A stretch of DNA of 41,256 bases, taken from contig JAIBBV010000034.1 of assembly GCA_019694465.1 (NCBI GenBank), positions 1 through 41,256 of the forward strand. Reading direction: 5' to 3'. Positions 32,617 to 41,256 of this stretch are shown here, one piece after another. Under the pieces are notes generated by a model, which was not told the origin of the DNA, searched no databases, and saw nothing but the letters and a program-made list of their open reading frames with translations. This DNA comes from Oligoflexia bacterium (GTDB lineage Bacteria > Bdellovibrionota_C > UBA2361 > JAFLCA01). Position 1 is the first letter of the stretch. Every line of letters starts with the position of its first letter. The position numbers and the translations under genes were made by a program.

Positions 32617-34530
32617 GTGTCTGCTATATCTAGCTTTTTGCTTAGGCGGCGACAGTATATCGTATCACTGTACATGCGTAGAATTCTGTCTAAACATTTG
32701 GGCCTCGTTACCGCTGCGATCTTGCTGTTGATGGCTTTGTTTGTGCGGAGTGATTCCGGAAAACGCCTTTTGGGGCCTCCGCAGCCGCAATCATCGCACA
32801 ATCAGCTGCCCCCGGGGCTAAGCTTTAAGAATCGTAGTGCAGACTTTGGCGTATATTTTAAGTACTCAGATGCGCCAGTCGATGAAAGTCTGCAACCAGT
32901 GGCCCTGCATGTGATTGGCGGGGGGGTGGCTGTGGCAGATGTTAATGCTGATGGCCTGATGGATTTCTACGTAGTGACATCGGGGGAAAATGAGGCGAAC
33001 CACTTATATATCAACGCTGGCGGACATGGCTTTAGGGAACAGGCGCATGAGTGGGGAGTAGCGCAGCTCAACCAGACGGTAGTTGAGCCTCCTTCGCATC
33101 CGCTGTTTCAACCTACCCAAAAGCGCTTCGCCAGCCTTGCTCCTGTATTTTTCGACTATGACGGCGATGGGCGTGTGGATTTATACGTTGCAGGGCTAGG
33201 CTGCTCACGCTTGCTTAGAAATGCGGGGGAGCATTTTGTCGATGTCTCGGGTGAGTCTGGTCTACAAGACTGCAAGAACTCTCAGGCTGCTGTCCCGGTT
33301 GATTTTGATGGGGATGGAGATCTGGACTTGTACGTGCTGCGTTACTACGGAGACCACAATTTATTCAATTTAGAAGACACATACGTTTGGGTAAATAGCG
33401 TCGCGAATGCGACAAATGGAGGCGCCAATACATTTTATGAGAATCGTGGCGATGGGACTTTCGTCGACGCTACTCAGCGCTGGGGTGGGGCGGATGGACA
33501 TTTCTCCTTCGATGCGAGTTTTGGGGAGTTTTTTGGCGAAAAAGCCCTTGGTCTGTATGTCGCCAATGATTTTGGGCCCGATGCCATTTATCGCCTAGAA
33601 CACGGTAGACTTGAGCTAGCACAGGCTGTGCTTGGGTCGCCTGATCGGCGCTTAGGGATGAATGCTTCTTCGACTTATTTGGGTGAGCCGCCCGAGCCTT
33701 TTGTTTATGTATCAAATGCCTTTCATTCACTTTGGCGCAGTGAGGGAAATTTCCTATGGAGCTTCAGCGACAATCGCCACGCTGACAGGGCACAGCAGTT
33801 AGGGGTTAATAACTGTGGCTGGGCATGGGGCGGGGTGTTTGGTGATTTTGATCGCGATGGGCGCCAGGATCTCTATGTAGCTAATGGCTTTGTTACTGGC
33901 AAAGAAGCTGAAGAGATTGCACCTGGCATATTCGGTGCCAAAAATGACATTTCATTTAAGGTCGGGACTTTGATGACGCTGCCTGGAGCCCTGACCCAGG
34001 ATGCTCGTGTTTCGGCTTTCGTATTAGGTAGCGAGCTAGGCGTTAAGCGTTCGTTTGCAGGTTTTCAGCGAGATTGCTTGTATCTGGGACAGGAGCATGG
34101 ATTTGTAGATGCCGCCGCCGACGAGCGAAGCGGGATCGGAATCTGGGATGGGCGCTCTGTAGCTTCGCTAGATTTTGATAACGACGGTGACCTAGATCTA
34201 ATCGTCACCACTAGAAATGCCGGGGTGCAAGTGTTGGAGAACGAGAGTTTGCCAAGTAAGCAGTGGATTGGTCTAGACCTTCAACCCGCCGGCGCTGCTT
34301 GGGGTGCCATCGTTACTGTAAATCAAGCTGGGGGTGTCTGGAGACGCATGCAGACAGCTGGCAAATCGGGCTTAATGGCCATTTCCGATGCGCGTCTGCA
34401 TTTTGGCCTGCCAAGTATAGACCCTGTCGACATCTCAATCCGCTGGCGCTCCGGCGCTGAAACCCAGATCAGCCAAGTACCTACAGGCTCTTATCTCAAG
34501 TTGCTTGCGCCGCGCCCAGGGCTATCTTAG
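32617..34530 (+). CDS. FG-GAP/VCBS repeat protein with ASPIC/UnbV domain
   Basis: The protein has 637 aa from GTG 32617; ATG 32674 gives a more typical N-terminus (MRRILSKHLGLVTAAILLLM). One N-terminal membrane segment exports or anchors it. Calcium-binding D-x-D-x-DG loops recur: VADVNADGLMDFYVV, FDYDGDGRVDLYVAG, VDFDGDGDLDLYVL, FGDFDRDGRQDLYVANG, LDFDNDGDLDLIVT, as in an integrin-like propeller. The C-terminus (KQWIGLDLQPAGAAWGAIVT through VDISIRWRSGAETQ) is the ASPIC/UnbV domain of CRTAC1-like proteins. It is probably extracytoplasmic. It is divergent from the RnfD-like gene. Confidence 0.85.
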   Translation: MSAISSFLLRRRQYIVSLYMRRILSKHLGLVTAAILLLMALFVRSDSGKRLLGPPQPQSSHNQLPPGLSFKNRSADFGVYFKYSDAPVDESLQPVALHVIGGGVAVADVNADGLMDFYVVTSGENEANHLYINAGGHGFREQAHEWGVAQLNQTVVEPPSHPLFQPTQKRFASLAPVFFDYDGDGRVDLYVAGLGCSRLLRNAGEHFVDVSGESGLQDCKNSQAAVPVDFDGDGDLDLYVLRYYGDHNLFNLEDTYVWVNSVANATNGGANTFYENRGDGTFVDATQRWGGADGHFSFDASFGEFFGEKALGLYVANDFGPDAIYRLEHGRLELAQAVLGSPDRRLGMNASSTYLGEPPEPFVYVSNAFHSLWRSEGNFLWSFSDNRHADRAQQLGVNNCGWAWGGVFGDFDRDGRQDLYVANGFVTGKEAEEIAPGIFGAKNDISFKVGTLMTLPGALTQDARVSAFVLGSELGVKRSFAGFQRDCLYLGQEHGFVDAAADERSGIGIWDGRSVASLDFDNDGDLDLIVTTRNAGVQVLENESLPSKQWIGLDLQPAGAAWGAIVTVNQAGGVWRRMQTAGKSGLMAISDARLHFGLPSIDPVDISIRWRSGAETQISQVPTGSYLKLLAPRPGLS

Positions 34531-34581
34531 CTACTATCCCCGGCTTATACTTTGCTCCCCACCATTTGCGGTATTGTTCTT

Positions 34582-36096
34582 ATGACTTCTACACGGACTG
34601 AAGGAGCGGGTAGCCCAGGCGAGATAGTACCGGCCGTAGCTGACGCTGCCGAGCCGGAGGTAGCCGTTGCAGAGACTAGGCCAGAGCTAAGCAAGTGTAC
34701 TGCGCTCTCGCTTTCAGAGCGGAATGCCCATTTTGTTGCTCTACCACCTAAAAGTGATGCTAGCACACAGGATGGCAAAGATTATCGACTGATGCTTTAT
34801 GATCGGCTCGATCGTCCCGTGATAGAGGTCACACTCAACGCGCTTCCCCTGACGGTCCTGCAAGAGTGTGTATCAATCCTTACTAAAGACCGTCATCTTG
34901 ATGTTACTGAAGGAGTATCACACTGCGACCCGGTAGCGCCCGACTCAGTTAAAAATCTGCTTGCCTATTGTGTCGAACAGGGTATCACAATTGAATGTCG
35001 AGAAGGTATCGATCCTACTCATGTTTCGTCACGCTACGCAGCTGCGCTCGAACAAAGCGAGCAAGAGCGCACAGCTGTATGTGTGCGTTGGGTATATGTT
35101 GATCCAAAGGGCGATGTTAAGCAGGGATTTGGCCTTAATGACATTCCGGTCCAAGCTGTTTTGGAGCCATCGCAAGACAAGAGCGGACAACTGTGGATAG
35201 ATGTAGATGTCGATGGTGATGAAAGCGCTGTCTTTGAGGCGCTTTGCTCGGTCTCAGGGCGCTACGGCATAAAGCTTGAGCATTTGCTTAAAGCGCATGA
35301 AGCGGATGTACAAGTGCTTGCCACTGTGCGCAATGGCTCGCTTGTGCATGTTGTGACACCGGAACTTAAAGTGAATGGTGCTAATGCACTGCGCGCAGAA
35401 AATGGGTTCCTGCATTCATTTGTAACCGACAACGTTCTTGTGACACTTCATAACGGCTCAAGTAACAGTACTGAGCGTGTGAGATCTGAAATTTTGCAGG
35501 GATCTACATCGCTGTCGCTAGACAAATTAAAAGTCGGAAAGATTCTAGTGACTGCCTTGGGTTCAAGTTTGCATTTAGTCTCCGACATTGTAAGAAAAGT
35601 TTGGGAAGATCACTCGCGAGAGATGGCTGAGAATGCTGGGGCACTCCTAAATGACAGGGCTGCGCGTGCGGATCGCAAAACAATAGAGGAAAGCGTACGT
35701 GCCGGACATTCTTTCGTCTCAGGGATCGAGGCAGCTATTACTATGCTTGGAGAGACTAACGATGAGTTAAAGCTTGGACTGCTTGGGGCAGTCTTAAAGC
35801 GCTATGGACAAATTTGTGCTGAGATTTCGTGCAACCTAGATCGGGTCTCGGGTCAGCTTGGATCGATGCGTCAAGACCAGCAGGATTTGCGCGATCGTTT
35901 CCAAAATAAGGGATTGGCTATCTTAAACTGGGCGGTGGCCGGTCTGGGTGTTCCAACTGCATTGGCGAATATAGTTGCGCCTTTGGACCTACCACTATGG
36001 GGTCGCTATACGGCGATAGCGGTAGCTACCTTAGTGGGGTTAGGGGTGGTTTGGCTTAGACCGACTCTTAACGGCAAGCGCGTAAACTTAGAATAA
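34582..36096 (+). CDS. CorA-like protein lacking an obvious GMN motif
   Basis: About 504 aa from ATG 34582; an in-frame ATG-like start at 34552 adds ten residues. The C-terminal half follows the CorA/ZntB plan: NGFLHSFVTDNVLVTLHNGS (as CorA ...NYLVTVH), a long helix with RKTIEESVRAGHSFVSGIEA, then two membrane helices (LNWAVAGLGVPTALANIVAP and YTAIAVATLVGLGVVWLRP). The GMN signature expected after the first helix is replaced by IVAPLDLPLWG, so it may not transport Mg2+ in the usual way. The N-terminal ~250 residues (RLMLYDRLDRPVIEVTLNAL) are unrecognised. The gene stands alone, separated by 179 bases from the next gene. Confidence 0.55.
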   Translation: MTSTRTEGAGSPGEIVPAVADAAEPEVAVAETRPELSKCTALSLSERNAHFVALPPKSDASTQDGKDYRLMLYDRLDRPVIEVTLNALPLTVLQECVSILTKDRHLDVTEGVSHCDPVAPDSVKNLLAYCVEQGITIECREGIDPTHVSSRYAAALEQSEQERTAVCVRWVYVDPKGDVKQGFGLNDIPVQAVLEPSQDKSGQLWIDVDVDGDESAVFEALCSVSGRYGIKLEHLLKAHEADVQVLATVRNGSLVHVVTPELKVNGANALRAENGFLHSFVTDNVLVTLHNGSSNSTERVRSEILQGSTSLSLDKLKVGKILVTALGSSLHLVSDIVRKVWEDHSREMAENAGALLNDRAARADRKTIEESVRAGHSFVSGIEAAITMLGETNDELKLGLLGAVLKRYGQICAEISCNLDRVSGQLGSMRQDQQDLRDRFQNKGLAILNWAVAGLGVPTALANIVAPLDLPLWGRYTAIAVATLVGLGVVWLRPTLNGKRVNLE

Positions 36097-36275
36097 CATT
36101 GCTTCAATAAGTTGAGCCTATGCTGACGCTCGGACGCAGCTGAAACGCGCTTACGTCATCATCCACGACCAGGTTAATTGTTTTTTGATGCTGTCCAATT
36201 TATTAACTGTAGCCAGGCAGGGACTCTCACTTCTTCGGATTTCCAGGTTGCCTCCATCTCAGCTACACTAGCGAC

Positions 36276-36827
36276 ATGTCAGATGTAGGCTATCAACGTC
36301 ACGAGAAAGAGAACCCTGTAATAAGTTGGATCTCGCGAATGCTCACGCTCTTGCTATTTGGTTACGTGAGCATACTGCTGGGTTACACAGTTATGATGAC
36401 TGCCCTTTATAGGCCGGAAGGGGTGGCGGAAAGCACAAGACTTAGGCGCCTTGAAATTGTCGAGACAGTTCTGCTGGAAGGATTGCATACATCATTAGGA
36501 AAATTTGCCAAGGATGTACCCTGGCCCAATGGTCTATTTATGGCGCGTCTTAAGAGCAAGGTGCCAGCCTATTCTCCTGTAGTGGTGCACTCGCTAGTCG
36601 GTACATTCGTATTTGCGGCGATTGGGTATCTGGGTGGGCGAATGATGCTCTCCACTAGTATGCTACTCTTGCCACTGGCTTTGTTTCCACAAACCCTGGG
36701 TTTCCTGCAGTCAGAAATTTATCGACTAGTACCGCTTAACGTTATTCCAATAACTATCGTGGTAGGGAGCCAACTTGCGGCTTGTTATGCCTTTGCACTA
36801 TGGGGCAAGTGGTCGAGGCAAGGGTGA
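36276..36827 (+). CDS. small polytopic membrane protein, unknown
   Basis: The protein has 183 aa and about four membrane helices (WISRMLTLLLFGYVSILLGY, VVVHSLVGTFVFAAIGYLGG, MLLLPLALFPQTLGFLQSEI, VIPITIVVGSQLAACYAFAL). A ~60-residue polar loop (TRLRRLEIVETVLLEGLHTS) lies between the first and second helices. I do not recognise it. Its TGA (36825-36827) overlaps a GTG start of the GT-C gene in GTGA, so the two are translationally coupled and probably act together. Confidence 0.65.
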   Translation: MSDVGYQRHEKENPVISWISRMLTLLLFGYVSILLGYTVMMTALYRPEGVAESTRLRRLEIVETVLLEGLHTSLGKFAKDVPWPNGLFMARLKSKVPAYSPVVVHSLVGTFVFAAIGYLGGRMMLSTSMLLLPLALFPQTLGFLQSEIYRLVPLNVIPITIVVGSQLAACYAFALWGKWSRQG

Positions 36828-38344
36828 AAAAGTCGATATCCGAATTGATGCCACTTATGGCTATATGCCTGGTGAGCGTCGCGCTTTGGCTTGTGCATTG
36901 TCGAGAAAGTTTCTGGCTGGACGAGCTACAGACCTATTGGGTCGTCAGTACCGGTTTGCAAGAGACGGTTATTCGGGCCTTTGATACTCAGGGCTTTACC
37001 CCTTTCTATTATGTTGTGCTGTGGGCCTGGCGCGCACTTGGCTTTCACAGTGAAGCCATGCTTCGACTGCCTTCTTTGCTGTGCATTGTTTCTGCAGGAT
37101 TGCTATTATTTCAGTTGGCGCGCGGATTTTTCTGTCAAACTGCCGCTTTACTGGCTACTTTGGCGTTTTTTATCCAGGATGATGTAATAGATGCCGCTTT
37201 GTTTGCGCGGCCTTATGCTCTGGCTCTGCTGCTCTGCATTTGGAGTTGTGTCTGGCTTCAACGCTGGGTTTTATCAGGCAGTCGTCGCCATCAGTATGCC
37301 TATCTGACGGCCCTACTACTCACTGTATACGCGCATTACTTGTTCGCTGGGGTAGTCCTGATTCACCTTCTGTATGTGACGCTGCAGTGGCGAAAGCTAC
37401 GTTTTAGCCTGCGCAATGCTACATTAACTATTACTTACATGTTGATTGGCTTTTTCCCGCTCGTGCCGCAAGTAAGGTTGATGCTGGAAAAGCGCGCTGA
37501 GATGCAGATTGCTCCGCAAGCTAGCCTGTTCGATCTACTGATAAGTCTGACTCCTTGGCTGAGTATTTTCAGCATGGGATTATGTTTTTTCTTGGCGCTT
37601 GCCTTCACGCGACATGCTTCTCCTTTGCTGTCATCGCGCAGTAATTGGCCGCGTGGACGAATTGCCTTTCTTGCTTTTTGGGCACTGTTCCCGGCTGTAG
37701 CTCTATTCGTTGCTGGAAAGCTAATTGGGAACTCGCTCTTAGTCTCGCGTTATTTTCTTTGGGCTGCACCAGGCTTTGCGCTATTGGCGGGGCAACTTGC
37801 CGATCGTCTTTCCTCGGATCGGCTACGTCAAAATTTACTTATAGTACTCGCTATCTTTTGCATCGCTGCTGAGTTTTCGAAGCCACGCATTCATGAGGAT
37901 TGGCGCGCTGCTACAAGCACGGTGCGCGAATGGCAAACTCAGGCCACAGGTTTGCTGGTGTTGTATTCGGGGGTGTCCGAGTCGGCGCGTTCGGCATGGT
38001 TAATGGATGAAATTAAGCGCGGGCAATTTGCCTCGCCCCTTTCTTATTACGGTGTGGCAGGTGATGCCTTGCTGTTGCCGCTTTATGTTTCACAGTCCGA
38101 CCTTTCTAATGATTTTTGGGAGCGCGAAGTTAGGCCGGCACTCTCGCATTGGGACCGTGTTTACCTTGTGTGTCTTGATAATCTACTTTGGCAAGATCAG
38201 GGGCAGGAAAGGCATATCTGTGAGGAACTGCCAAAGATGTTTGAGGGTGAGGCGCTTGAAGTAAAAATGCAGCACAAGTATGGGCGTGTTGCCACTTTTG
38301 CCATGGCTCGAGCAAGCTGGGTTAGTCCATTTTTGAAGAGATAG
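36824..38344 (+). CDS. GT-C-fold membrane glycosyltransferase
   Basis: About 506 aa from GTG 36824, chosen because it forms a GTGA overlap with the preceding gene and has GAGG upstream; the frame extends to TTG 36782. The first helix is followed by RESFWLDELQTYWVV, where the Asp-Glu pair is the catalytic-type signature of GT-C (PMT/ArnT/GT39-like) enzymes on the periplasmic side. About ten helices cover residues 1-370 (GFTPFYYVVLWAWRALG, LLSLLCIVS-like, YAYLTALLLTVYAHYLFAGV). The C-terminal ~130 residues are soluble (HEDWRAATSTVREWQTQATG). It should use a polyprenyl-phosphate sugar. It could act with the glycan operon at 26-30 kb, but that is inference. Confidence 0.8.
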   Translation: MKKSISELMPLMAICLVSVALWLVHCRESFWLDELQTYWVVSTGLQETVIRAFDTQGFTPFYYVVLWAWRALGFHSEAMLRLPSLLCIVSAGLLLFQLARGFFCQTAALLATLAFFIQDDVIDAALFARPYALALLLCIWSCVWLQRWVLSGSRRHQYAYLTALLLTVYAHYLFAGVVLIHLLYVTLQWRKLRFSLRNATLTITYMLIGFFPLVPQVRLMLEKRAEMQIAPQASLFDLLISLTPWLSIFSMGLCFFLALAFTRHASPLLSSRSNWPRGRIAFLAFWALFPAVALFVAGKLIGNSLLVSRYFLWAAPGFALLAGQLADRLSSDRLRQNLLIVLAIFCIAAEFSKPRIHEDWRAATSTVREWQTQATGLLVLYSGVSESARSAWLMDEIKRGQFASPLSYYGVAGDALLLPLYVSQSDLSNDFWEREVRPALSHWDRVYLVCLDNLLWQDQGQERHICEELPKMFEGEALEVKMQHKYGRVATFAMARASWVSPFLKR

Positions 38345-38367
38345 GGCTGTCTTTATCGCCCCTACCA

Positions 38368-38745
38368 TTAGGGCAAAACAGAGCCCCTTCGTCTCTCGAT
38401 CTCATCATAACCAGGCCCGTGTGGGTAATAGGCGCAAACTCGTCTTTGCCCGATACCACATTTCGGAGAGGTTGTTCTTTGCGTAACTGACTCACAAAAA
38501 CTTTGCTTAGAATCCTCTGTCATTTGATCGTCATTGATATACGCGACCAATACTATGTCGCCAACAAGGACAGAGTTCTCCGATAGACATCCGCACCAGC
38601 ACCCTGACCCAGTGCCCATTCGCAGCCCTTTTAACACATTCTTAGGTGCCTCGGGTGGAGTTTGCGCGTAACAACTAGCCGCAATAAGTCCTATGTATAA
38701 GCCTAAGAGGCGTTGGATCGAGACTGCTGCGAATTGTAAATTCAT
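38368..38745 (-). CDS. exported Cys-rich small protein
   Basis: The protein has 125 aa. A signal peptide runs MNLQFAAVSIQRLLGLYIGL then IAASCYAQT with a cut after YAQ. The mature part has at least seven cysteines (GCWCGCLSEN, SFCESV, KCGIG, RRVCAYYP), suggesting disulfide-stabilised or metal-binding periplasmic protein. No family is recognised. It is convergent with the GT-C gene across only 23 bases. Confidence 0.55.
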   Translation of the reverse strand: MNLQFAAVSIQRLLGLYIGLIAASCYAQTPPEAPKNVLKGLRMGTGSGCWCGCLSENSVLVGDIVLVAYINDDQMTEDSKQSFCESVTQRTTSPKCGIGQRRVCAYYPHGPGYDEIERRRGSVLP

Positions 38746-39323
38746 GATTTAACGCTCTAAAAAACTTTGGAGTACCATTTCTTTTCAAACTTTCTACTCT
38801 TAGGGGAATCAACGTCAAAATGAGGGCAGGACTTTAGGGTTAGTTAAAATCGGGAAGGAACTGGAGCATCCCAACTATTGAAGTTGGCATCAGAGTCATT
38901 CGAACTAATTGAGATCTCCGGGTTTTCTATTCAAATTACCCCAGAGAGTAGTCTCCTCAGTGACTCCCGTAGGTCGCGCCTGCTATCGGAGATTTGAAAT
39001 TCACCGATCCTGAAGTTTAAGCTGTTCGGGTTTCCTTGGTTACCTCCGTATGGGCGAGAGCGCTCGTCGAATGACGCAGTCGTATCCTTTGCGTGTTTTT
39101 CCGATTTCAAAAGCATCCCTATCTGTATTTCAACTCTACCATGTGTGTGCATCGAGTATGGCTTCGAGGTGGCCAGTTGTAAGGCTAACCACCTGCTTTT
39201 GATTCTAAACTCGGGGGATTTCAAATCCGAAAATCACCGCAAGACCACCTCGGAGTGACTGAGGGAATGTGTTGGGGTGGCTGAGGGAATGTGTTGGGAA
39301 ATTAATCTTAGGGATGGGTGTTT
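38746..39323. other. long intergenic region with a doubtful ORF
   Basis: These 578 bases separate two small minus-strand genes. The only long frame (38931-39224 minus, MKSPEFRIKSRWLALQLATS) has no ribosome-binding site I trust and a repetitive, polar sequence; I do not call it a gene. A 22-base tandem repeat sits at 39255. No palindromes or promoter were assigned. A degraded coding region is possible. Confidence 0.3.
39255..39298. repeat. 22-bp tandem duplication
   Basis: gtgactgagggaatgtgttg plus gg (39255-39276) is repeated directly as gtggctgagggaatgtgttg plus gg (39277-39298) with one mismatch. It lies just downstream of the lipoprotein gene's stop at 39324 on the minus strand. It is noncoding as far as I can see and probably arose by slippage. 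Confidence 0.7.
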
Positions 39324-39713
39324 TCATTCGCCGGGGTCTGGCCGCTCAAGTGCTTCAGGATAGGGTGTGGAGTCGGTCGGATTTACAGGTTCCGTCCAAA
39401 GCACTATTTCGGTCATGTCCCCGAATTCATTAGGCCCGTTGAGTTTTATCTTGCGAGTCACAGAAAGATTGGGATTGTCTGCTAGGAAATTTGCTAGAGC
39501 CTGCTCCTGTGCTTCCTGCCTGTTCGTGGAATATCCGGACTGCTCTCCAATAAGAAAGACGCCATTGCCCATATCCTCGTAACCGCGGGGAAACCGCTCC
39601 TTCCAAGTTAATGGCGGGCGATGTTCGGGGTCAGAGCTGCATTGCGACTTCTCTCCACAGCCGGAGAGTGATGTGAGGGCGACCAAGACTGCTGTGCCAT
39701 TTCTGCTAAACAT
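39324..39713 (-). CDS. small lipoprotein, unknown
   Basis: The protein has 129 aa. The N-terminus MFSRNGTAVLVALTSLSGCG contains a lipobox (LSGC) with the lipidated Cys19, preceded by a short hydrophobic stretch. The mature part is polar (ERFPRGYEDMGNGVFLIGEQ, ANFLADNPNLSVTRKIKLNG, EIVLWTEPVNPTDSTPYPEA) with no catalytic motif and no membrane segment. It is anchored to the inner or outer membrane. No family recognised. Confidence 0.6.
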   Translation of the reverse strand: MFSRNGTAVLVALTSLSGCGEKSQCSSDPEHRPPLTWKERFPRGYEDMGNGVFLIGEQSGYSTNRQEAQEQALANFLADNPNLSVTRKIKLNGPNEFGDMTEIVLWTEPVNPTDSTPYPEALERPDPGE

Positions 39714-40194
39714 AAGTACCCCAGCTACTGATCCAATACTTGGAACTCGAATATAAAATTGCTCGTGGCTAAAATGGCTTTATCATCCCGGTTCTCCTCA
39801 GTGGGCGTGCCGGGGTGACGGCTATTGTACGTGATATGGGGCAATTACCCAACTTTATGGCATAATAATTTATCGAGTCCTTTCGGCGAGAGAAAGCGCC
39901 GATGGTAACCCATTAGAAACTAAGCATTAGTGGGTCGGCGTGGAGGGCCGAACAGTACAGGTCGGCTATGAGGAAGATGCCCAGGAAGCGCAATTAGCAA
40001 TTTCAAAACTTCAGCCACCTGACCGATAAAGCATGGCAAGAAATGGCATCAGCTCGGTGGGGAAGGGGCCACCAGTTTTCACTGGCGTAGCTCCAAAGCG
40101 TATAACGTATAGGAAAATCAATCATATTTAATGACGTCAAGGAGTTGTCAGTTAGTTTTGTGAAGTTGGTTTAGCGTGTGTGAAGTTTGGATAG
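39714..40194. other. intergenic region, no gene seen
   Basis: This 481-base stretch separates the lipoprotein gene from the transposase remnant. No long frame and no recognisable family is seen on either strand. A short dyad ggcgagagaaagcgcc near 39883 is the only structure noted. It may be decayed mobile-element DNA, given the adjoining IS91-type remnant. Confidence 0.3.
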
Positions 40195-40611
40195 TTAGAG
40201 TGGGAGAATTTCTGTTGTTCCATGTACGGAAGCTGAGCGATCCGGCAAATTTGGCAGAATAAGTGAGCAAAGAGTCGATAAATAAGGGCACTTTTTTTGG
40301 CATGCACTGCTAGCCGCGGACGCCCGCCGATATCGTTTAGGAGAAGTCATCACGGGGAATTTCATCGAATACTCGTGTTGAGGAGCACTCTGTATTGGTG
40401 GCGGAGCAGTCGCCTTAGGAATCCCTAGAGATGTAGCGATCTTCGTTATCTCTTGCTCGTTGGTGACGAATGCGATGATTCGCATCTCGCTCTTGCAGGG
40501 CGGACACTCTAGCGGATTAATTTCATAGATGCGCTTGAAGCACTGCGCCCAGGTGAGCGATGGCTGTGGCTTGGGCTCTAGGGCAGGGGAGGCTTGACCT
40601 TGAAGGCGCCA
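40195..40611 (-). pseudogene. IS91-type transposase C-terminal remnant
   Basis: The minus-strand frame reads TWAQCFKRIYEINPLECPPC then KSEMRIIAFVTNEQEITKIA and GIPKATAPPPIQ, matching the C-terminus of IS91-family (HUH Y2-type) transposases, whose typical pattern is WA.L...YE.DPL.CP.C...MRIIAFI followed by a hinge with APPP. The CPPC pair belongs to the zinc-finger-like element. The frame is stopped by TAG at 40612-40614 upstream and the N-terminal catalytic part is missing, so this is a dead fragment. No terminal repeats were identified. Confidence 0.75.
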
Positions 40612-40742
40612 CTATTGCCATGTCTCGAGCAGTTCAAAAATCACAAATAAAGTAGTTGTGTCAGCTACTTATATCTGAGCCTAAGTTCCATGATTGAGGC
40701 ATAATATATGCGTCATGTTTTGTCTTATGCCAAAGGGTTAAT

Positions 40743-41256
40743 GTGTCTGCAGTAAGTACCCAAGCTTTTTCCCAAGTGCCTGTGTTGGCAGCGGGGGCGA
40801 TCCCAGAAAATTTCCAAGTTAGATACAATGAAGGGAGCGCGTGTTTCCTAGGAAACCACGTGCAGGTTGAAGTGTTCCATGCGCCTGGGGCCCCGCGTGA
40901 GGTTACAAAGATTCTACTACAACGTTTTCCAAACGAAAATTCTTCTCCTCAGATTGATCTTGTGATGGAAGCGCCAAGCGGGATGACCCTTGCGGTCGCT
41001 CAACAAACAATAGTCGACGCAGCGGTTCGGCGCTGCTTTTTTGACCTTGCCGGGGGAGTTGATGCGTTAATTAGGGCCGGGGAAGAGCTTGGCTTTCGAA
41101 GTGGCTTTGTTCTAGGTGGGGCAGAACATGGACAAGCAGTCCCGGTAGACTCGGCCGGTTACCGGGAAACTCTACTCACAAGCATCATCCCACCGATCTT
41201 TGACATTAAAGACATAATTAATGGCGCAGCTACGAACTATCCGACTCGAAGCGAGC
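40743..41256 (+). CDS. partial protein of unknown function, cut by window end
   Basis: A GTG at 40743 with AAAGGG at 40732-40737 opens a frame to the right edge (171 codons). It reads VSAVSTQAFSQVPVLAAGAI at the start, then FLGNHVQVEVFHAPG and DAAVRRCFFDLAGGVDALIR. It ends with FDIKDIINGAATNY. There is no signal peptide and no motif I recognise. The competing ATG at 40741 in another frame stops after four codons, so the GTG is preferred. The C-terminus is unseen. Confidence 0.6.
   Translation, partial: MSAVSTQAFSQVPVLAAGAIPENFQVRYNEGSACFLGNHVQVEVFHAPGAPREVTKILLQRFPNENSSPQIDLVMEAPSGMTLAVAQQTIVDAAVRRCFFDLAGGVDALIRAGEELGFRSGFVLGGAEHGQAVPVDSAGYRETLLTSIIPPIFDIKDIINGAATNYPTRSE

Noticed and set aside
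36029..36038. ggtagctacc as a fourth copy of the RAYT hairpin
   Set aside because: Only ten bases match, inside a coding sequence, without the flanking A/T arms.
38931..39224. 97-codon minus-strand frame in the 578-base gap
   Set aside because: No trustworthy ribosome-binding site, and its polar sequence matches nothing known to me.

Overview
The window looks like a chromosomal segment of a Gram-negative bacterium of roughly even base composition. The evidence is two lipobox lipoproteins, several Sec-type signal peptides, a probable outer-membrane barrel protein, and many GTG and TTG starts. I cannot name the phylum from sequence alone. No rRNA, tRNA or CRISPR array was seen. Both ends cut through genes: a secreted protein at the left edge and an unrecognised protein at the right edge.

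Left part (1-6.2 kb): a partial secreted protein; a DUF6502 HTH-like gene with a following lipoprotein gene; then a small mobile module. The module has a RAYT-type (REP-associated HUH/Y1) transposase and a DUF6899-like small gene, punctuated by three copies of a short hairpin repeat at 2584, 3741 and 4149. Next is a glutamate-cysteine-ligase-like (GCS2-type) gene interrupted by a stop codon, and a spacer with two long palindromes.

Central part (6.2-23.3 kb): the most interesting stretch. It holds a GT-C-like membrane protein coupled to an M20 peptidase, a divergent second GCS2-like ligase, two convergent paralogous enolase-superfamily enzymes of the NSAR/OSBS type, and a 60-aa ORF. It continues with a PaaK-like adenylate-forming enzyme, an apparently cytoplasmic class A beta-lactamase-like protein, a PheRS-alpha/FDX-ACB fusion, a DUF1826-like protein and an ATP-grasp-like protein. 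Two exported proteins are interspersed. Several unrelated amide- or adenylate-forming enzymes together with amino-acid racemase-like and peptidase/beta-lactamase-like enzymes suggest an undescribed pathway that makes, edits or tailors an amino-acid-derived (peptide-like) small molecule. That is inference: the genes lie on both strands, and no product is known.

Right-central part (23.3-31 kb): housekeeping genes (SlyD-type FKBP isomerase, CBS-domain protein, TrmO), then two SAM methyltransferases flanking a tightly overlapped minus-strand operon. The operon encodes an NAD-dependent epimerase, a GT4 glycosyltransferase and an FrhB-like iron-sulfur oxidoreductase, probably for a surface glycan.

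Right part (31-41.3 kb): a 43-aa Cys/Gly peptide gene with its own promoter and strong terminator, an RnfD/NqrB-like membrane protein divergent from a FG-GAP/ASPIC-UnbV protein, a CorA-like protein lacking an obvious GMN motif, a membrane protein translationally coupled to a GT-C glycosyltransferase, two small exported proteins, a 22-bp tandem duplication, an IS91-type transposase remnant, and the start of an unknown gene.
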